A stretch of 64,000 nucleotides of DNA from Gelidibacter sp038243395 (GTDB taxonomy: Bacteria > Bacteroidota > Bacteroidia > Flavobacteriales > Flavobacteriaceae): contig JBBSRC010000010.1 in the NCBI GenBank assembly GCA_038243395.1, positions 1 to 64,000 on the forward strand. The letters run 5' to 3'. Below are positions 15,463-22,632 of this stretch, in pieces. How positions within the stretch are numbered: position 1 is the stretch's first letter; the number at the start of each line of letters is the position of its first letter. The notes under the pieces are model-generated. The model was given only the letters and a program-made list of their open reading frames with translations, searched no databases and had not been told where the DNA came from. The position numbers were made by a program, and so were the translations under genes.

Positions 15463-17364
15463 ATGAGCAATAAAAATGAATTTGGAAACATCGCGTTCGA
15501 TTTGCCAAAAAACCAATCCAATGTCATTAAAGTGATAGGCGTTGGCGGCGGCGGAAGCAATGCTATTAACCACATGTTTCAGCAAGGCATTAAAGGCGTT
15601 GACTTTATTATCTGTAATACAGATTCCCAAGCACTACATAATAGTGGTGTTCCAAATAAAATTCAACTAGGCGTTAATTTAACCGAAGGTCTTGGAGCCG
15701 GAGCAAACCCAGAAGTTGGGGAGCAAGCGGCACTTGAGAGTTTAGAAGACATTCGTAGAATGTTGGACACCAATACTAAAATGGTATTTATTACCGCAGG
15801 TATGGGCGGGGGTACAGGTACAGGTGCTGCTCCAGTTATTGCCAAAATAGCTAAAGAGTTAGATATCCTTACTGTTGGTATTGTGACGATGCCATTTCTA
15901 TTTGAAGGAAAAACCAGAAATCAACAAGCTCAAAAAGGTATTGAAACCTTAAGAAGCCATTGCGATTCCTTGGTAGTCATCAACAATAATAAGTTGCGTG
16001 AGGTTTATGGGAACCTAGGCTTTAAGGCTGGCTTTGCTAAGTCTGACGAAGTGCTATCAACCGCTTCAAAAGGTATTGCAGAAGTAATCACGCATCACTA
16101 TACCCAAAATATAGATTTACGTGACGCTAAAACCGTTTTAAGCAATAGCGGAACGGCTATTATGGGATCTGCAACAGCATCTGGAAATTCGCGAGCTCAA
16201 GAAGCCATCATGAAGGCTTTAGATTCGCCATTACTAAATGATAATAAAATTACTGGTGCCAAAAACGTATTGTTGCTCATCGTTTCTGGAGTTCAGGAAA
16301 TAACTATTGATGAAATTGGAGAAATCAATGATCATATTCAAAATGAAGCCGGCCATGGTGCAAACATAATCATGGGTGTAGGTGAAGATGAATCGTTGGA
16401 AGAAGCTATTTCTGTAACCATTATTGCTACGGGTTTTGACGTTGAACAACAAAATGAAATTTCGAATACAGAGACTAAAAAGGTCATTCACGCTTTAGAA
16501 GATGATCATAACGAGGTTAAAGTTAAAGAACGCGAGCCAGCCATAATAACACCGGATATTGTTCTCGAAAAAACAGTGGAAAAAGTAACGATTCATACCT
16601 TAGTGGAAGAAGATGTGAAAAAGGATGTCAATATGAAGGTGATCCCCACCACTGAGTTTATCAAAAATCTTAATGTGATTTATGATGAAGTTTTAGATAA
16701 CGATGATGACGACGATTTTATCATTACGCCCATTGAACCTTTTAAAGCAGAAACTCCAAAAAGAGTCATTATTGAAGAAGAGGAACAATTCACGTTTTCA
16801 TTCGATTTGCCTTTATTCAATCGAAAAATAGAAGAGACTCAAAAAGACGAAAATAAGATTCTCTATGATTTAGATGACCATACAAAAGAAATGAAGGTTA
16901 ATGATCCAATTGAAATTATATCTGTAACTCAAGCTGATGAAAATGGCGAAAAGCGATATGCGCTTGATGATTTTATGACGCATGAGTCTTCGATTAATAA
17001 ATCAAAAACTAAACAGCAACCAGCAGTCGAGGAAGATGTCGTGTTTGAGAAAAGAGTGATTTCTGCTCCAGAAGAAACAACTTCTCCAGAGGAAATAGAT
17101 CCAATGAACAGTCCAATTTCTGATATGTTAAAGGATCGCGCTGACATAAGAAGACGTAAAATGAAAGACTTCAATTATAAATTCAGCTCCGCTAAAGTGG
17201 ATGAAATTGAAAAGGAACCAGCGTATAAACGTCAAGGTGTGAATTTGGAGGATAATAAATATTCTTCAGATATAAAAGCGTCCAGAATGTCAGTTGGAAC
17301 TGATGACAACGATGATATTCAGTTGCGAAGCAATAATTCATTTTTACACGATAATGTAGATTAA
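15463..17364 (+). CDS. ftsZ: Cell division GTPase FtsZ with long C-terminal extension
   Basis: 633 aa. Tubulin-like GTPase forming the Z ring. VIGVGGGGSNAINHM (about residues 24-38) and the GTP loop GMGGGTGTGAAP (about 111-122) are intact; the T7 region KSDEVLSTA is near 198-206. The GTPase core ends near residue 320; the rest is a long acidic linker, as is usual in Bacteroidota, with a basic patch RADIRRRKMKDFNYKF (about 558-573). Last gene of the dcw operon, followed by a strong terminator. Confidence 0.97.
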   Translation: MSNKNEFGNIAFDLPKNQSNVIKVIGVGGGGSNAINHMFQQGIKGVDFIICNTDSQALHNSGVPNKIQLGVNLTEGLGAGANPEVGEQAALESLEDIRRMLDTNTKMVFITAGMGGGTGTGAAPVIAKIAKELDILTVGIVTMPFLFEGKTRNQQAQKGIETLRSHCDSLVVINNNKLREVYGNLGFKAGFAKSDEVLSTASKGIAEVITHHYTQNIDLRDAKTVLSNSGTAIMGSATASGNSRAQEAIMKALDSPLLNDNKITGAKNVLLLIVSGVQEITIDEIGEINDHIQNEAGHGANIIMGVGEDESLEEAISVTIIATGFDVEQQNEISNTETKKVIHALEDDHNEVKVKEREPAIITPDIVLEKTVEKVTIHTLVEEDVKKDVNMKVIPTTEFIKNLNVIYDEVLDNDDDDDFIITPIEPFKAETPKRVIIEEEEQFTFSFDLPLFNRKIEETQKDENKILYDLDDHTKEMKVNDPIEIISVTQADENGEKRYALDDFMTHESSINKSKTKQQPAVEEDVVFEKRVISAPEETTSPEEIDPMNSPISDMLKDRADIRRRKMKDFNYKFSSAKVDEIEKEPAYKRQGVNLEDNKYSSDIKASRMSVGTDDNDDIQLRSNNSFLHDNVD

Positions 17365-17396
17365 TAGCGAATTCAATAAAGTGTTCTACATTATAA

Positions 17397-17430
17397 AACC
17401 CGAAAAGTTCAATAGCTTTTCGGGTTTTTT
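17397..17430 (+). terminator. Intrinsic terminator after ftsZ
   Basis: AACCCGAAAAG (17397-17407) pairs perfectly with CTTTTCGGGTT (17416-17426), 8-nt loop, followed by T residues to 17430. It closes the dcw operon. Confidence 0.9.
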
Positions 17431-17924
17431 CATTCATGAGCCTTTCTGTCGGCAGACATGAAGGCAGAAATCTTTCAGATTTAGCATAACCTAAGGTTGT
17501 CTTTAGGAGTGAGATTTTCAAGGTATTAATATTCGAGACACAATTCTTTAAAATCCTGAATAGTCTAATCCAACACTCAAAAATATTTATGAATGAAAAG
17601 TATAACTGCTTTTTAAGCTTTATATTGATTGGAAGATAGTTAGCCTATTGAATCGGGAGTAATAACATAATAAGGAACTGTTTTGTAAACACGCTCATAA
17701 AGTGGCACTCTCGACTGCTCCCAAGTATTCTTAACCAGAAAATATAATTTGGTTAAACAGATTTTGTATTCTTACCTCGGGCGATGTGTAGATAGGTGAA
17801 TAGTAGATCTAGGAATTCCACTTTGCGTAGAATACGATTGGAACTATTATTTTTTAAAGTTTAAATAATCAAAATAATTTTGAATTAACCTGCATTGGAC
17901 TAACCAAACACCCCTGACTTTTAT
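17431..17924. other. Non-coding gap after the dcw operon
   Basis: About 500 nt without a credible gene. It holds a small imperfect palindrome near 17441-17475 (GCCTTTCTGTCGGCAGACAT and following) of the type scattered in flavobacterial spacers. An open minus-strand frame crossing 17192-17521 runs through the terminator and ftsZ and is not a gene. Confidence 0.5.
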
Positions 17925-17932
17925 TATCTTCG
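17925..17932 (+). promoter_or_regulatory. Putative -7 box (TATCTTCG) of the yqeY-like gene
   Basis: TATCTTCG differs at one place from TAnnTTTG and lies 22 nt before the ATG. A TTG at 17895-17897 is rather far (27 nt) for a -33 element, so the call is tentative. Confidence 0.35.
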
Positions 17933-17954
17933 CAGCATCAAAAAGAATACAACC

Positions 17955-18404
17955 ATGAGTTTACAGGATGATTTAATGACTGCCTTGAAGGCAGCAATGA
18001 AGAGTAAAGATCAAGAAGCATTGTCAGCTTTGCGAGCTATTAAATCTGAAATACTCTTGGCGCAAACCGAAACGGGTTCCAAGGAAGAAATATCTGAAGA
18101 ACAAGAAATTAAGATCTTGTCGAAATTGGTTAAACAACGTAAGGACAGCGCCGCTATTTATACGGAACAAAATAGAAATGACTTGGCGGAGCCAGAATTG
18201 GTGCAAGCAGAAGTTATTAGTCAATTTTTGCCCGCACAGCTAACAGAAGAAGAAATTGAAAAAGTGGTCGTTGAAACTATTGCCAGCACAGGAGCAGATG
18301 GAATGAAAGACATGGGTAAAGTTATGGGAATTGTGAATCAGCAACTGGCAGGAAAAGCTGATGGTAAAACGATTTCGACGATTGTAAAGGCTAAATTAGC
18401 TTAA
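17955..18404 (+). CDS. yqeY: GatB/YqeY domain protein
   Basis: 149 aa, usual length. YqeY resembles the helical C-terminal domain of GatB, the tRNA-dependent amidotransferase subunit, but occurs alone; its function is not firmly known. The start MSLQDDLMTALKAAMKSKD and the segments EISEEQEIKILSKLVKQRKD and ADGMKDMGKVMGIV are typical. It lies alone after the dcw operon and 46 nt before tRNA-Arg; a hairpin at 18427-18446 separates them. Confidence 0.92.
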   Translation: MSLQDDLMTALKAAMKSKDQEALSALRAIKSEILLAQTETGSKEEISEEQEIKILSKLVKQRKDSAAIYTEQNRNDLAEPELVQAEVISQFLPAQLTEEEIEKVVVETIASTGADGMKDMGKVMGIVNQQLAGKADGKTISTIVKAKLA

Positions 18405-18426
18405 ATTTAATTTAGCATATAAAGAG

Positions 18427-18446
18427 ATTCCTGCTTTCGCAGGAAT
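18427..18446 (+). repeat. Perfect 8-bp hairpin between yqeY and tRNA-Arg
   Basis: ATTCCTGC (18427-18434) and GCAGGAAT (18439-18446) with loop TTTC. No T-run follows on the plus strand. It could be a processing or 3'-stabilising element for the yqeY mRNA ahead of the tRNA. Confidence 0.6.
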
Positions 18447-18450
18447 TAAT

Positions 18451-18524
18451 GGCCACGTAGCTCAGCTGAATAGAGCACTGGATTTCGGCTCCAGCGGTCG
18501 GGGGTTTGAATCCCTTCGTGGTCA
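18451..18524 (+). tRNA. tRNA-Arg, anticodon TCG
   Basis: 74 nt with full cloverleaf. Acceptor GGCCACG pairs with CGTGGTC (one G-U); D stem GCTC/GAGC; anticodon stem CTGGA/TCCAG around loop TTTCGGC, so the anticodon is TCG reading CGA; T stem GGGGG/CCCTT (two G-U pairs) with loop TTTGAAT; discriminator A. CCA is not encoded. Confidence 0.93.
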
Positions 18525-18540
18525 CGAATAAAACAAAATG

Positions 18541-18813
18541 CTGTACGTCAAATCAAGCTTGCTTGAATTTGTAAGTACAGCATTTTGTTTTTCAAAGCGG
18601 AGCTTTGAGGGAAATGTAATCCCTTTTAATAATCTGTACGTCAAATCAAGCTTTCTTGAATTTGTAAGTACAGCATTTTGTTTTTCAAAGCGGAGCTTTG
18701 AGGGAAATGTAATCCCTTTTAATAATTTGTACGTCAATTCAAGCTTGCTTGAATTTGTAAGTACAACATTTTGTTTTTCAAAGTGGAGCTTTGCGGGAAC
18801 TGTAATCCCTTAA
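18541..18813 (+). repeat. Three tandem copies of a 93-bp palindromic repeat
   Basis: Copies start at 18541, 18634 and 18727, an exact 93-bp period; copies 1 and 2 differ at only a few positions, copy 3 is more diverged. Each carries GCTTGCTTGAATTTG and GTACAGCATTTTG. In copy 1, ACAAAATGCTGTAC just upstream (from about 18533) pairs with GTACAGCATTTTGT (about 18575-18588), a 14-bp stem followed by TTTTTC. The first copy can therefore act as the tRNA terminator. Open frames across the array are repeat artefacts. Confidence 0.85.
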
Positions 18814-19080
18814 GTCAAGCTCGTCTGAGCAGTTTTTAGTATGAACAATTCTTATTACGGAACTTTCAGGGAAATACAATCGCTAAATCTAAACTTCTCT
18901 AGGCGTTATTTGTTTTAATCATAGTCAAAACGGAGCTCTGAGGGAATTCTAATCCCTCATTTCATGCGTGTGTGAGCAAAGCATAATCTTTCTTTAATAA
19001 GACTTAAAAAAGGTGCTTTTTAACGTACCACGTAATCCCATAATGTGCATTCAAGTGTGCGATACTACATCAAATCTCAA
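18814..19080. repeat. Decayed copies of the 93-bp repeat unit
   Basis: Fragments resembling the second half of the unit (GGAGCTTTGAGGGAA and following) recur near 18857-18875 and 18928-18958, with many changes. Nothing coding is apparent. Confidence 0.5.
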
Positions 19081-19092
19081 AAAAAAAGGATA

Positions 19093-19132
19093 TAAAAAAA
19101 CCCGCAAAATATTTATTAAACATTTGCGGGTT
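19093..19132 (-). terminator. Intrinsic terminator of the minus-strand operon
   Basis: Stem AACCCGCAAA (19099-19108) / TTTGCGGGTT (19123-19132). Read on the minus strand it is followed by a run of seven T (19094-19100). It lies 22 nt past the stop of the 19154-19723 gene. Confidence 0.85.
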
Positions 19133-19153
19133 ATAACTATTTTATTTTTTTTC

Positions 19154-19723
19154 CTAAAGTCGGAAAACGGCTGATAATGTGTGTTGAAAGTGGTTATTGG
19201 CATACAATTCGTTCTTATGATTTGTTGCTAATTTTGCGGTAGATTGTAATCGTACTGCAATTTTATCATTAAACCAATATTGTGCACCAGCTGAAAGATT
19301 TGCTGAAGTATTTATTTTATCCAAATTAAATATACCTAAGCCCCCGCTAACGTATAGATCGAGCCATTCTACGTCAAATAAATAATCGGTAAAATACCAC
19401 TTGAGATTGGTGTTTGTTGAAAAATAAGTTAATCTTTCTTTCAGGACAGTACCACCATCTAAAACTGATCCAGCCTTAAAACCGTTAAGTGAAATATCTT
19501 GTTCTATCGCAAATTGCTCTGACCACTGATGTTCGACAGCAAAAGCAAGCGGAAACCGAAATCCAAATTCATCTAGATGCCCTACGGGGTTGCGTGTTCC
19601 AGGACTTCCAACTGCATTAAGCCCTACACTTACTTTCCAATCACTCTTAAATTTTGTGAATCTTTGAGCATGAACTGTATATCCAATAGTGGAAATAAGT
19701 AAACAAATAATTAACTTTTTCAT
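19154..19723 (-). CDS. Small outer-membrane beta-barrel protein, unknown role
   Basis: 189 aa from the ATG at 19723. MKKLIICLLISTIGYTVHAQ is a clear signal peptide. The mature part has alternating strands with aromatic girdle residues (EHQWSEQFAIEQDISLNG, TNTNLKWYFTDYLF, SANLSAGAQYWFNDKIAVRL) and ends in VFRL with Phe third from the end. This fits an OmpW/OmpX-like barrel of eight or so strands. The frame is open 15 codons further upstream, but the signal peptide fixes the start. It is the last of four genes in the same direction, 72 nt after the nucleotidyltransferase gene, so it may belong to that unit. Confidence 0.75.
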   Translation of the reverse strand: MKKLIICLLISTIGYTVHAQRFTKFKSDWKVSVGLNAVGSPGTRNPVGHLDEFGFRFPLAFAVEHQWSEQFAIEQDISLNGFKAGSVLDGGTVLKERLTYFSTNTNLKWYFTDYLFDVEWLDLYVSGGLGIFNLDKINTSANLSAGAQYWFNDKIAVRLQSTAKLATNHKNELYANNHFQHTLSAVFRL

Positions 19724-19795
19724 AAAAAAATATTTCGTCAAAAATAACCCATTACTTCTAAAGTACAAAGCATTACTGCTAAGTTTTTTTTTATA

Positions 19796-20812
19796 TTAGA
19801 TCTTTTTAGTAAATATCTTATTTTTTAAAATATACGCTCTATAATGCTTGTTTAAAAGGAAAACCCGTAACCTGTCAAAATTCTTTTTTGATAAATATAA
19901 ACTGCTGTACATCAAATACCCCAATTTTGGGTGTTCCAATCTGAAAAGATAATACCGCTCTAAAAATTTAGAATATTTGGACGATTCAGTCGGAGTCAAT
20001 TCATTAAAAAATATACTCGAAATCTGTAAAAACGATTGAGAATGTTTTTTTTCGGATAATTCCTTGACCAGATTAGGCTTATTAGCAAGATCCAAAACCA
20101 AACAATCATAAACGGTTTTAAATTGTAAATACCCCATAAGATGTGCTTTGTCATTGATTTGTAAAGCCAAAATAGAAATCTTTACGAAGTCTTCAAGTGA
20201 GGGGACCGAGATACCATTAATTATTCTTTTATTAATAAGTACCTGTTGTTTGTTGATCAGGTGTTTGTAGGTATAATGTAAAATTTCGCTGTGAAGTTCA
20301 ATGGCGCCAAATTTACCAGGGAAAACCTGTCTCTGCAAGTGTCGGCCAGTATCTGATTCGTAATCACGTTCTAAGCTTTGCGTATAACCATTATTAGTCA
20401 TTATATCGAAAGCGGCATAGATTTGAGATTCTGCCACTAAGATATCAATATCTCCAATCATGCGCTCAGCGTGATCTTTAAAAGTATCACTTGCCAATAG
20501 CGCGGTGCCTTTAATAAAGACATGATTTATGTTTTCTCTAGTTAGTATTTCAGAGATTTCGTGAACTTCATTTAATAAGACCTCATTTCTCCCTCTATTA
20601 ATACTTGCAATCTCTTCCAAATAAACATTCAAATCGGGAGGAATAAGAGGTAAGAGTCCTTTGTCTTTTAGGCGACAATATAAGGCAGGCAGCATGAGAT
20701 GGTGACTTGCAATTATCACGACCTTATCCCAATCCGTATTTGATTCTTTAAATTGTTTCGAGAGTGTATCTTGATTTTGTCTAAAACTCAAGATATCTGC
20801 AATTAATTGCAT
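19796..20812 (-). CDS. NTP_transf_5-type nucleotidyltransferase family protein
   Basis: 338 aa from the ATG at 20812 (an in-frame TTG at 20839 is possible). The hallmark is VFIKGTALLASDTF followed by ERMIGDIDILV, with KG at about residues 101-102 and the metal-binding DID at 121-123. This matches the uncharacterised nucleotidyltransferase family (Pfam NTP_transf_5) that is often found with RiPP and PqqD/HprK-like genes. The reaction is unknown. It follows the HprK-like gene by about 80 nt, downstream of the small peptide gene, so modification of that peptide is the natural guess. The family call is from motif memory; activity is inference. Confidence 0.75.
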   Translation of the reverse strand: MQLIADILSFRQNQDTLSKQFKESNTDWDKVVIIASHHLMLPALYCRLKDKGLLPLIPPDLNVYLEEIASINRGRNEVLLNEVHEISEILTRENINHVFIKGTALLASDTFKDHAERMIGDIDILVAESQIYAAFDIMTNNGYTQSLERDYESDTGRHLQRQVFPGKFGAIELHSEILHYTYKHLINKQQVLINKRIINGISVPSLEDFVKISILALQINDKAHLMGYLQFKTVYDCLVLDLANKPNLVKELSEKKHSQSFLQISSIFFNELTPTESSKYSKFLERYYLFRLEHPKLGYLMYSSLYLSKKNFDRLRVFLLNKHYRAYILKNKIFTKKI

Positions 20813-20895
20813 AGTGGTACAAGTGGACTTTTTTGGCAATGTGTCTAAGATTTCAACAAGATCAAATATAAGGAAATAGAATTATAGCCATACCG

Positions 20896-22020
20896 CTAAG
20901 AATTGAATAGCTTCTTAATACTTGCAACTGCAAAGTCGTTATCGGAATAATTCAATTCATAACATTCCAAATCTTTAAGCCATTCCAAAAATAATTTTGA
21001 GTTTTGAGCTAACGGCGAAATCCAGGATTCTGGAATTAAGGTTTCTAAAATTTTCTCTATGCCAATTTCTTGAATAGTTGAAGTGGTGTTTTTATCGAAT
21101 TTGACATAAACAATTTTTCTACAGGGCAGGTGTGAAGGCCCTTCTTCCATATTTTTAAGAGGAGGAATGTATTTGACATTTACGTTTTTGGATGTGCTTT
21201 TGAAAACCGGGTAATTGTCAAAATCAGGGAACAAAGGTTTTAGCATTTCAAACGAACCCGTTTTAACGGAAATTCCGGAAGGAAAACGATACACTTCTTT
21301 ATTGTCTGCCGATAGGGGCGTGAAATCATCTGCCAAAACATCGATACCATGCGCCATCAATATAGCAGACAATGTGCTTTTTCCGTTCCCTGAATCGCCA
21401 ATTAGCATAACGGCCTCTTGATTATTACAAACTGTGGACGCGTGGAAAGTGGCAATCCAATCGGATTCGATTTTGTTATAGAGTGTATTGATGAGCTGTA
21501 ATGCAAATTGTCCTTGTAATAAATGATATTCTGAAGTGGGGAAACGACCAACATAATTTTTGTTGTTAATGAGATAAAGAAAATCATCTTCTTTAAAAAT
21601 GTAGAAATCCTCTATATCGTGTATTTTTATTTGGGAAATGGCATTCGCCCATTGTGGATGAATAAGCGCCTTAATTTGTTCAGACCCGAAATTTATTTTA
21701 ATACTAAAATTGCCAAATGTATAATACTCTACTAATTGAAATTCAGGAATTAGAGAAGATTTAATTACTTCTGATTTATGATTTACTTCTGAATTTGCAA
21801 CAATCAAAAATTCAGATATTTCATTTAAATATACTTTACCTTTGTCGAGCTGTATATTTAAATTAAAATTTAAGTTTTCTAAGAATTCTGATTCAGATAA
21901 GGAGTCCAAGTATACCCTAACAATTTCCCATAGATATTTAGAAATAACAATATATTTATTGGAGGGCTCAAACCATAGGATAATTTTATCTGAAAGTGCT
22001 ACAAAATGTTTTGGAGCCAT
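20896..22020 (-). CDS. HprK-like P-loop kinase with PqqD-like N-terminus
   Basis: 374 aa from ATG 22020; a TTG at 22044 would add eight residues and overlap the peptide gene by 10 nt. The C-terminal half has the HPr-kinase-like pattern FHAST (192-196), Walker A GDSGNGKS (208-215) and the acidic pair ADD (230-232). The first 75 residues (DKIILWFEPSNKYIVISKYL) resemble a PqqD-type peptide-binding fold, though weakly. In lasso-peptide clusters such HprK homologues phosphorylate a precursor Ser. Here the partner is most likely the 59-aa peptide encoded just upstream. True HPr kinase is unlikely: the N-terminal domain is different and no PTS gene is near. Confidence 0.78.
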   Translation of the reverse strand: MAPKHFVALSDKIILWFEPSNKYIVISKYLWEIVRVYLDSLSESEFLENLNFNLNIQLDKGKVYLNEISEFLIVANSEVNHKSEVIKSSLIPEFQLVEYYTFGNFSIKINFGSEQIKALIHPQWANAISQIKIHDIEDFYIFKEDDFLYLINNKNYVGRFPTSEYHLLQGQFALQLINTLYNKIESDWIATFHASTVCNNQEAVMLIGDSGNGKSTLSAILMAHGIDVLADDFTPLSADNKEVYRFPSGISVKTGSFEMLKPLFPDFDNYPVFKSTSKNVNVKYIPPLKNMEEGPSHLPCRKIVYVKFDKNTTSTIQEIGIEKILETLIPESWISPLAQNSKLFLEWLKDLECYELNYSDNDFAVASIKKLFNS

Positions 22021-22034
22021 AAAATTATTTAAGT

Positions 22035-22214
22035 CTATGGACAATCGTCACTTCCGAAAGGACCGCCACCAGGATCACATGGAGTTGATTGCGCCTGTGC
22101 TTTTTGTGGGTTCAGTATCAAAAACGTACCCACAGCCGTTAGCGCAGCATACTTACCCATACGTTGCAACGCTTCTTTTCTAGTAATCTCGTTATTTAAA
22201 TTTTTCTTTTCCAT
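22035..22214 (-). CDS. 59-aa leader-type peptide, candidate modified precursor
   Basis: ATG at 22214, stop TAG at 22037-22035. The N-terminal part TRKEALQRMGKYAALTAVGT resembles a Tat-like or leader segment, then a hydrophobic stretch (about residues 22-34) ending in QKAQAQ, which looks like a signal peptidase site. The mature end would be QSTPCDPGGGPFGSDDCP: 18 residues with two Cys, two Ser, glycines and four acidic or terminal Pro features. The stop lies 14 nt before the HprK-like ATG, or overlaps its alternative TTG start. It is the first gene of the unit. I do not recognise a named family; precursor of a ribosomally made modified peptide, or small secreted peptide, are both possible. Confidence 0.65.
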   Translation of the reverse strand: MEKKNLNNEITRKEALQRMGKYAALTAVGTFLILNPQKAQAQSTPCDPGGGPFGSDDCP

Positions 22215-22632
22215 GGTGCGAATATAATAATCATTTTACAATTTAATAAATAAATGGTGATAAAAGTGTTTTCTGACGTTTCAGTCGTTAAATAGCGTTT
22301 TTACAGATTTTAAATAATGTAACTTCGGATTGCCATTTCACATCAGCTTCAAACCTCTTTGTCAATGCTGGTTAAATTTGAATCAGCCTCAGCCTAAACT
22401 TAGTTAACTAGTATTTAGCTTTTAACGTGTCAAATATATGTCTTAATGATGACATGGGCATACTTTAGTACGATCATAAAATTTAAAATCGTTCAATTTT
22501 AAATTTCTTAGTTTAATGGTGTTCATTTAAAGCTTAGAGAAAAGAATTATATCTCCGAAATAACTAGGACTGGTTCAAAATACAAATGTGTTATAATACA
22601 ATTACATCTTATGATTATGATCCTCAATTTAA
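22215..22632. promoter_or_regulatory. Gap upstream of the peptide operon; TATATTTG at 22438-22431 (minus)
   Basis: 418 nt with no gene. Minus-strand bases 22438-22431 read TATATTTG, a possible -7 box, which would give a leader of about 210 nt before the peptide ATG. No -33 element is evident. The left part is AT-rich without clear structure. Confidence 0.35.

Noticed and set aside
17192..17521. Minus-strand frame of 109 aa at the ftsZ end
   Set aside because: It runs through ftsZ and its terminator and has no family resemblance.
18538..18813. Open frames on both strands across the tRNA-flanking repeats (91 and 71 aa)
   Set aside because: They are made of the 93-bp palindromic repeat and have internal repetition only; the unit length is a multiple of three, which keeps them open.
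18541..18813. Possible CRISPR array
   Set aside because: Units of 93 bp are contiguous without unique spacers, only three copies, and no cas genes nearby.
20896..22020. Housekeeping HPr kinase/phosphorylase
   Set aside because: N-terminal domain does not fit, and no HPr or PTS gene is near.
19154..22214. Lasso-peptide cluster
   Set aside because: No asparagine-synthetase-like cyclase, no transglutaminase-like protease, and no separate PqqD gene; only the kinase and nucleotidyltransferase are shared.
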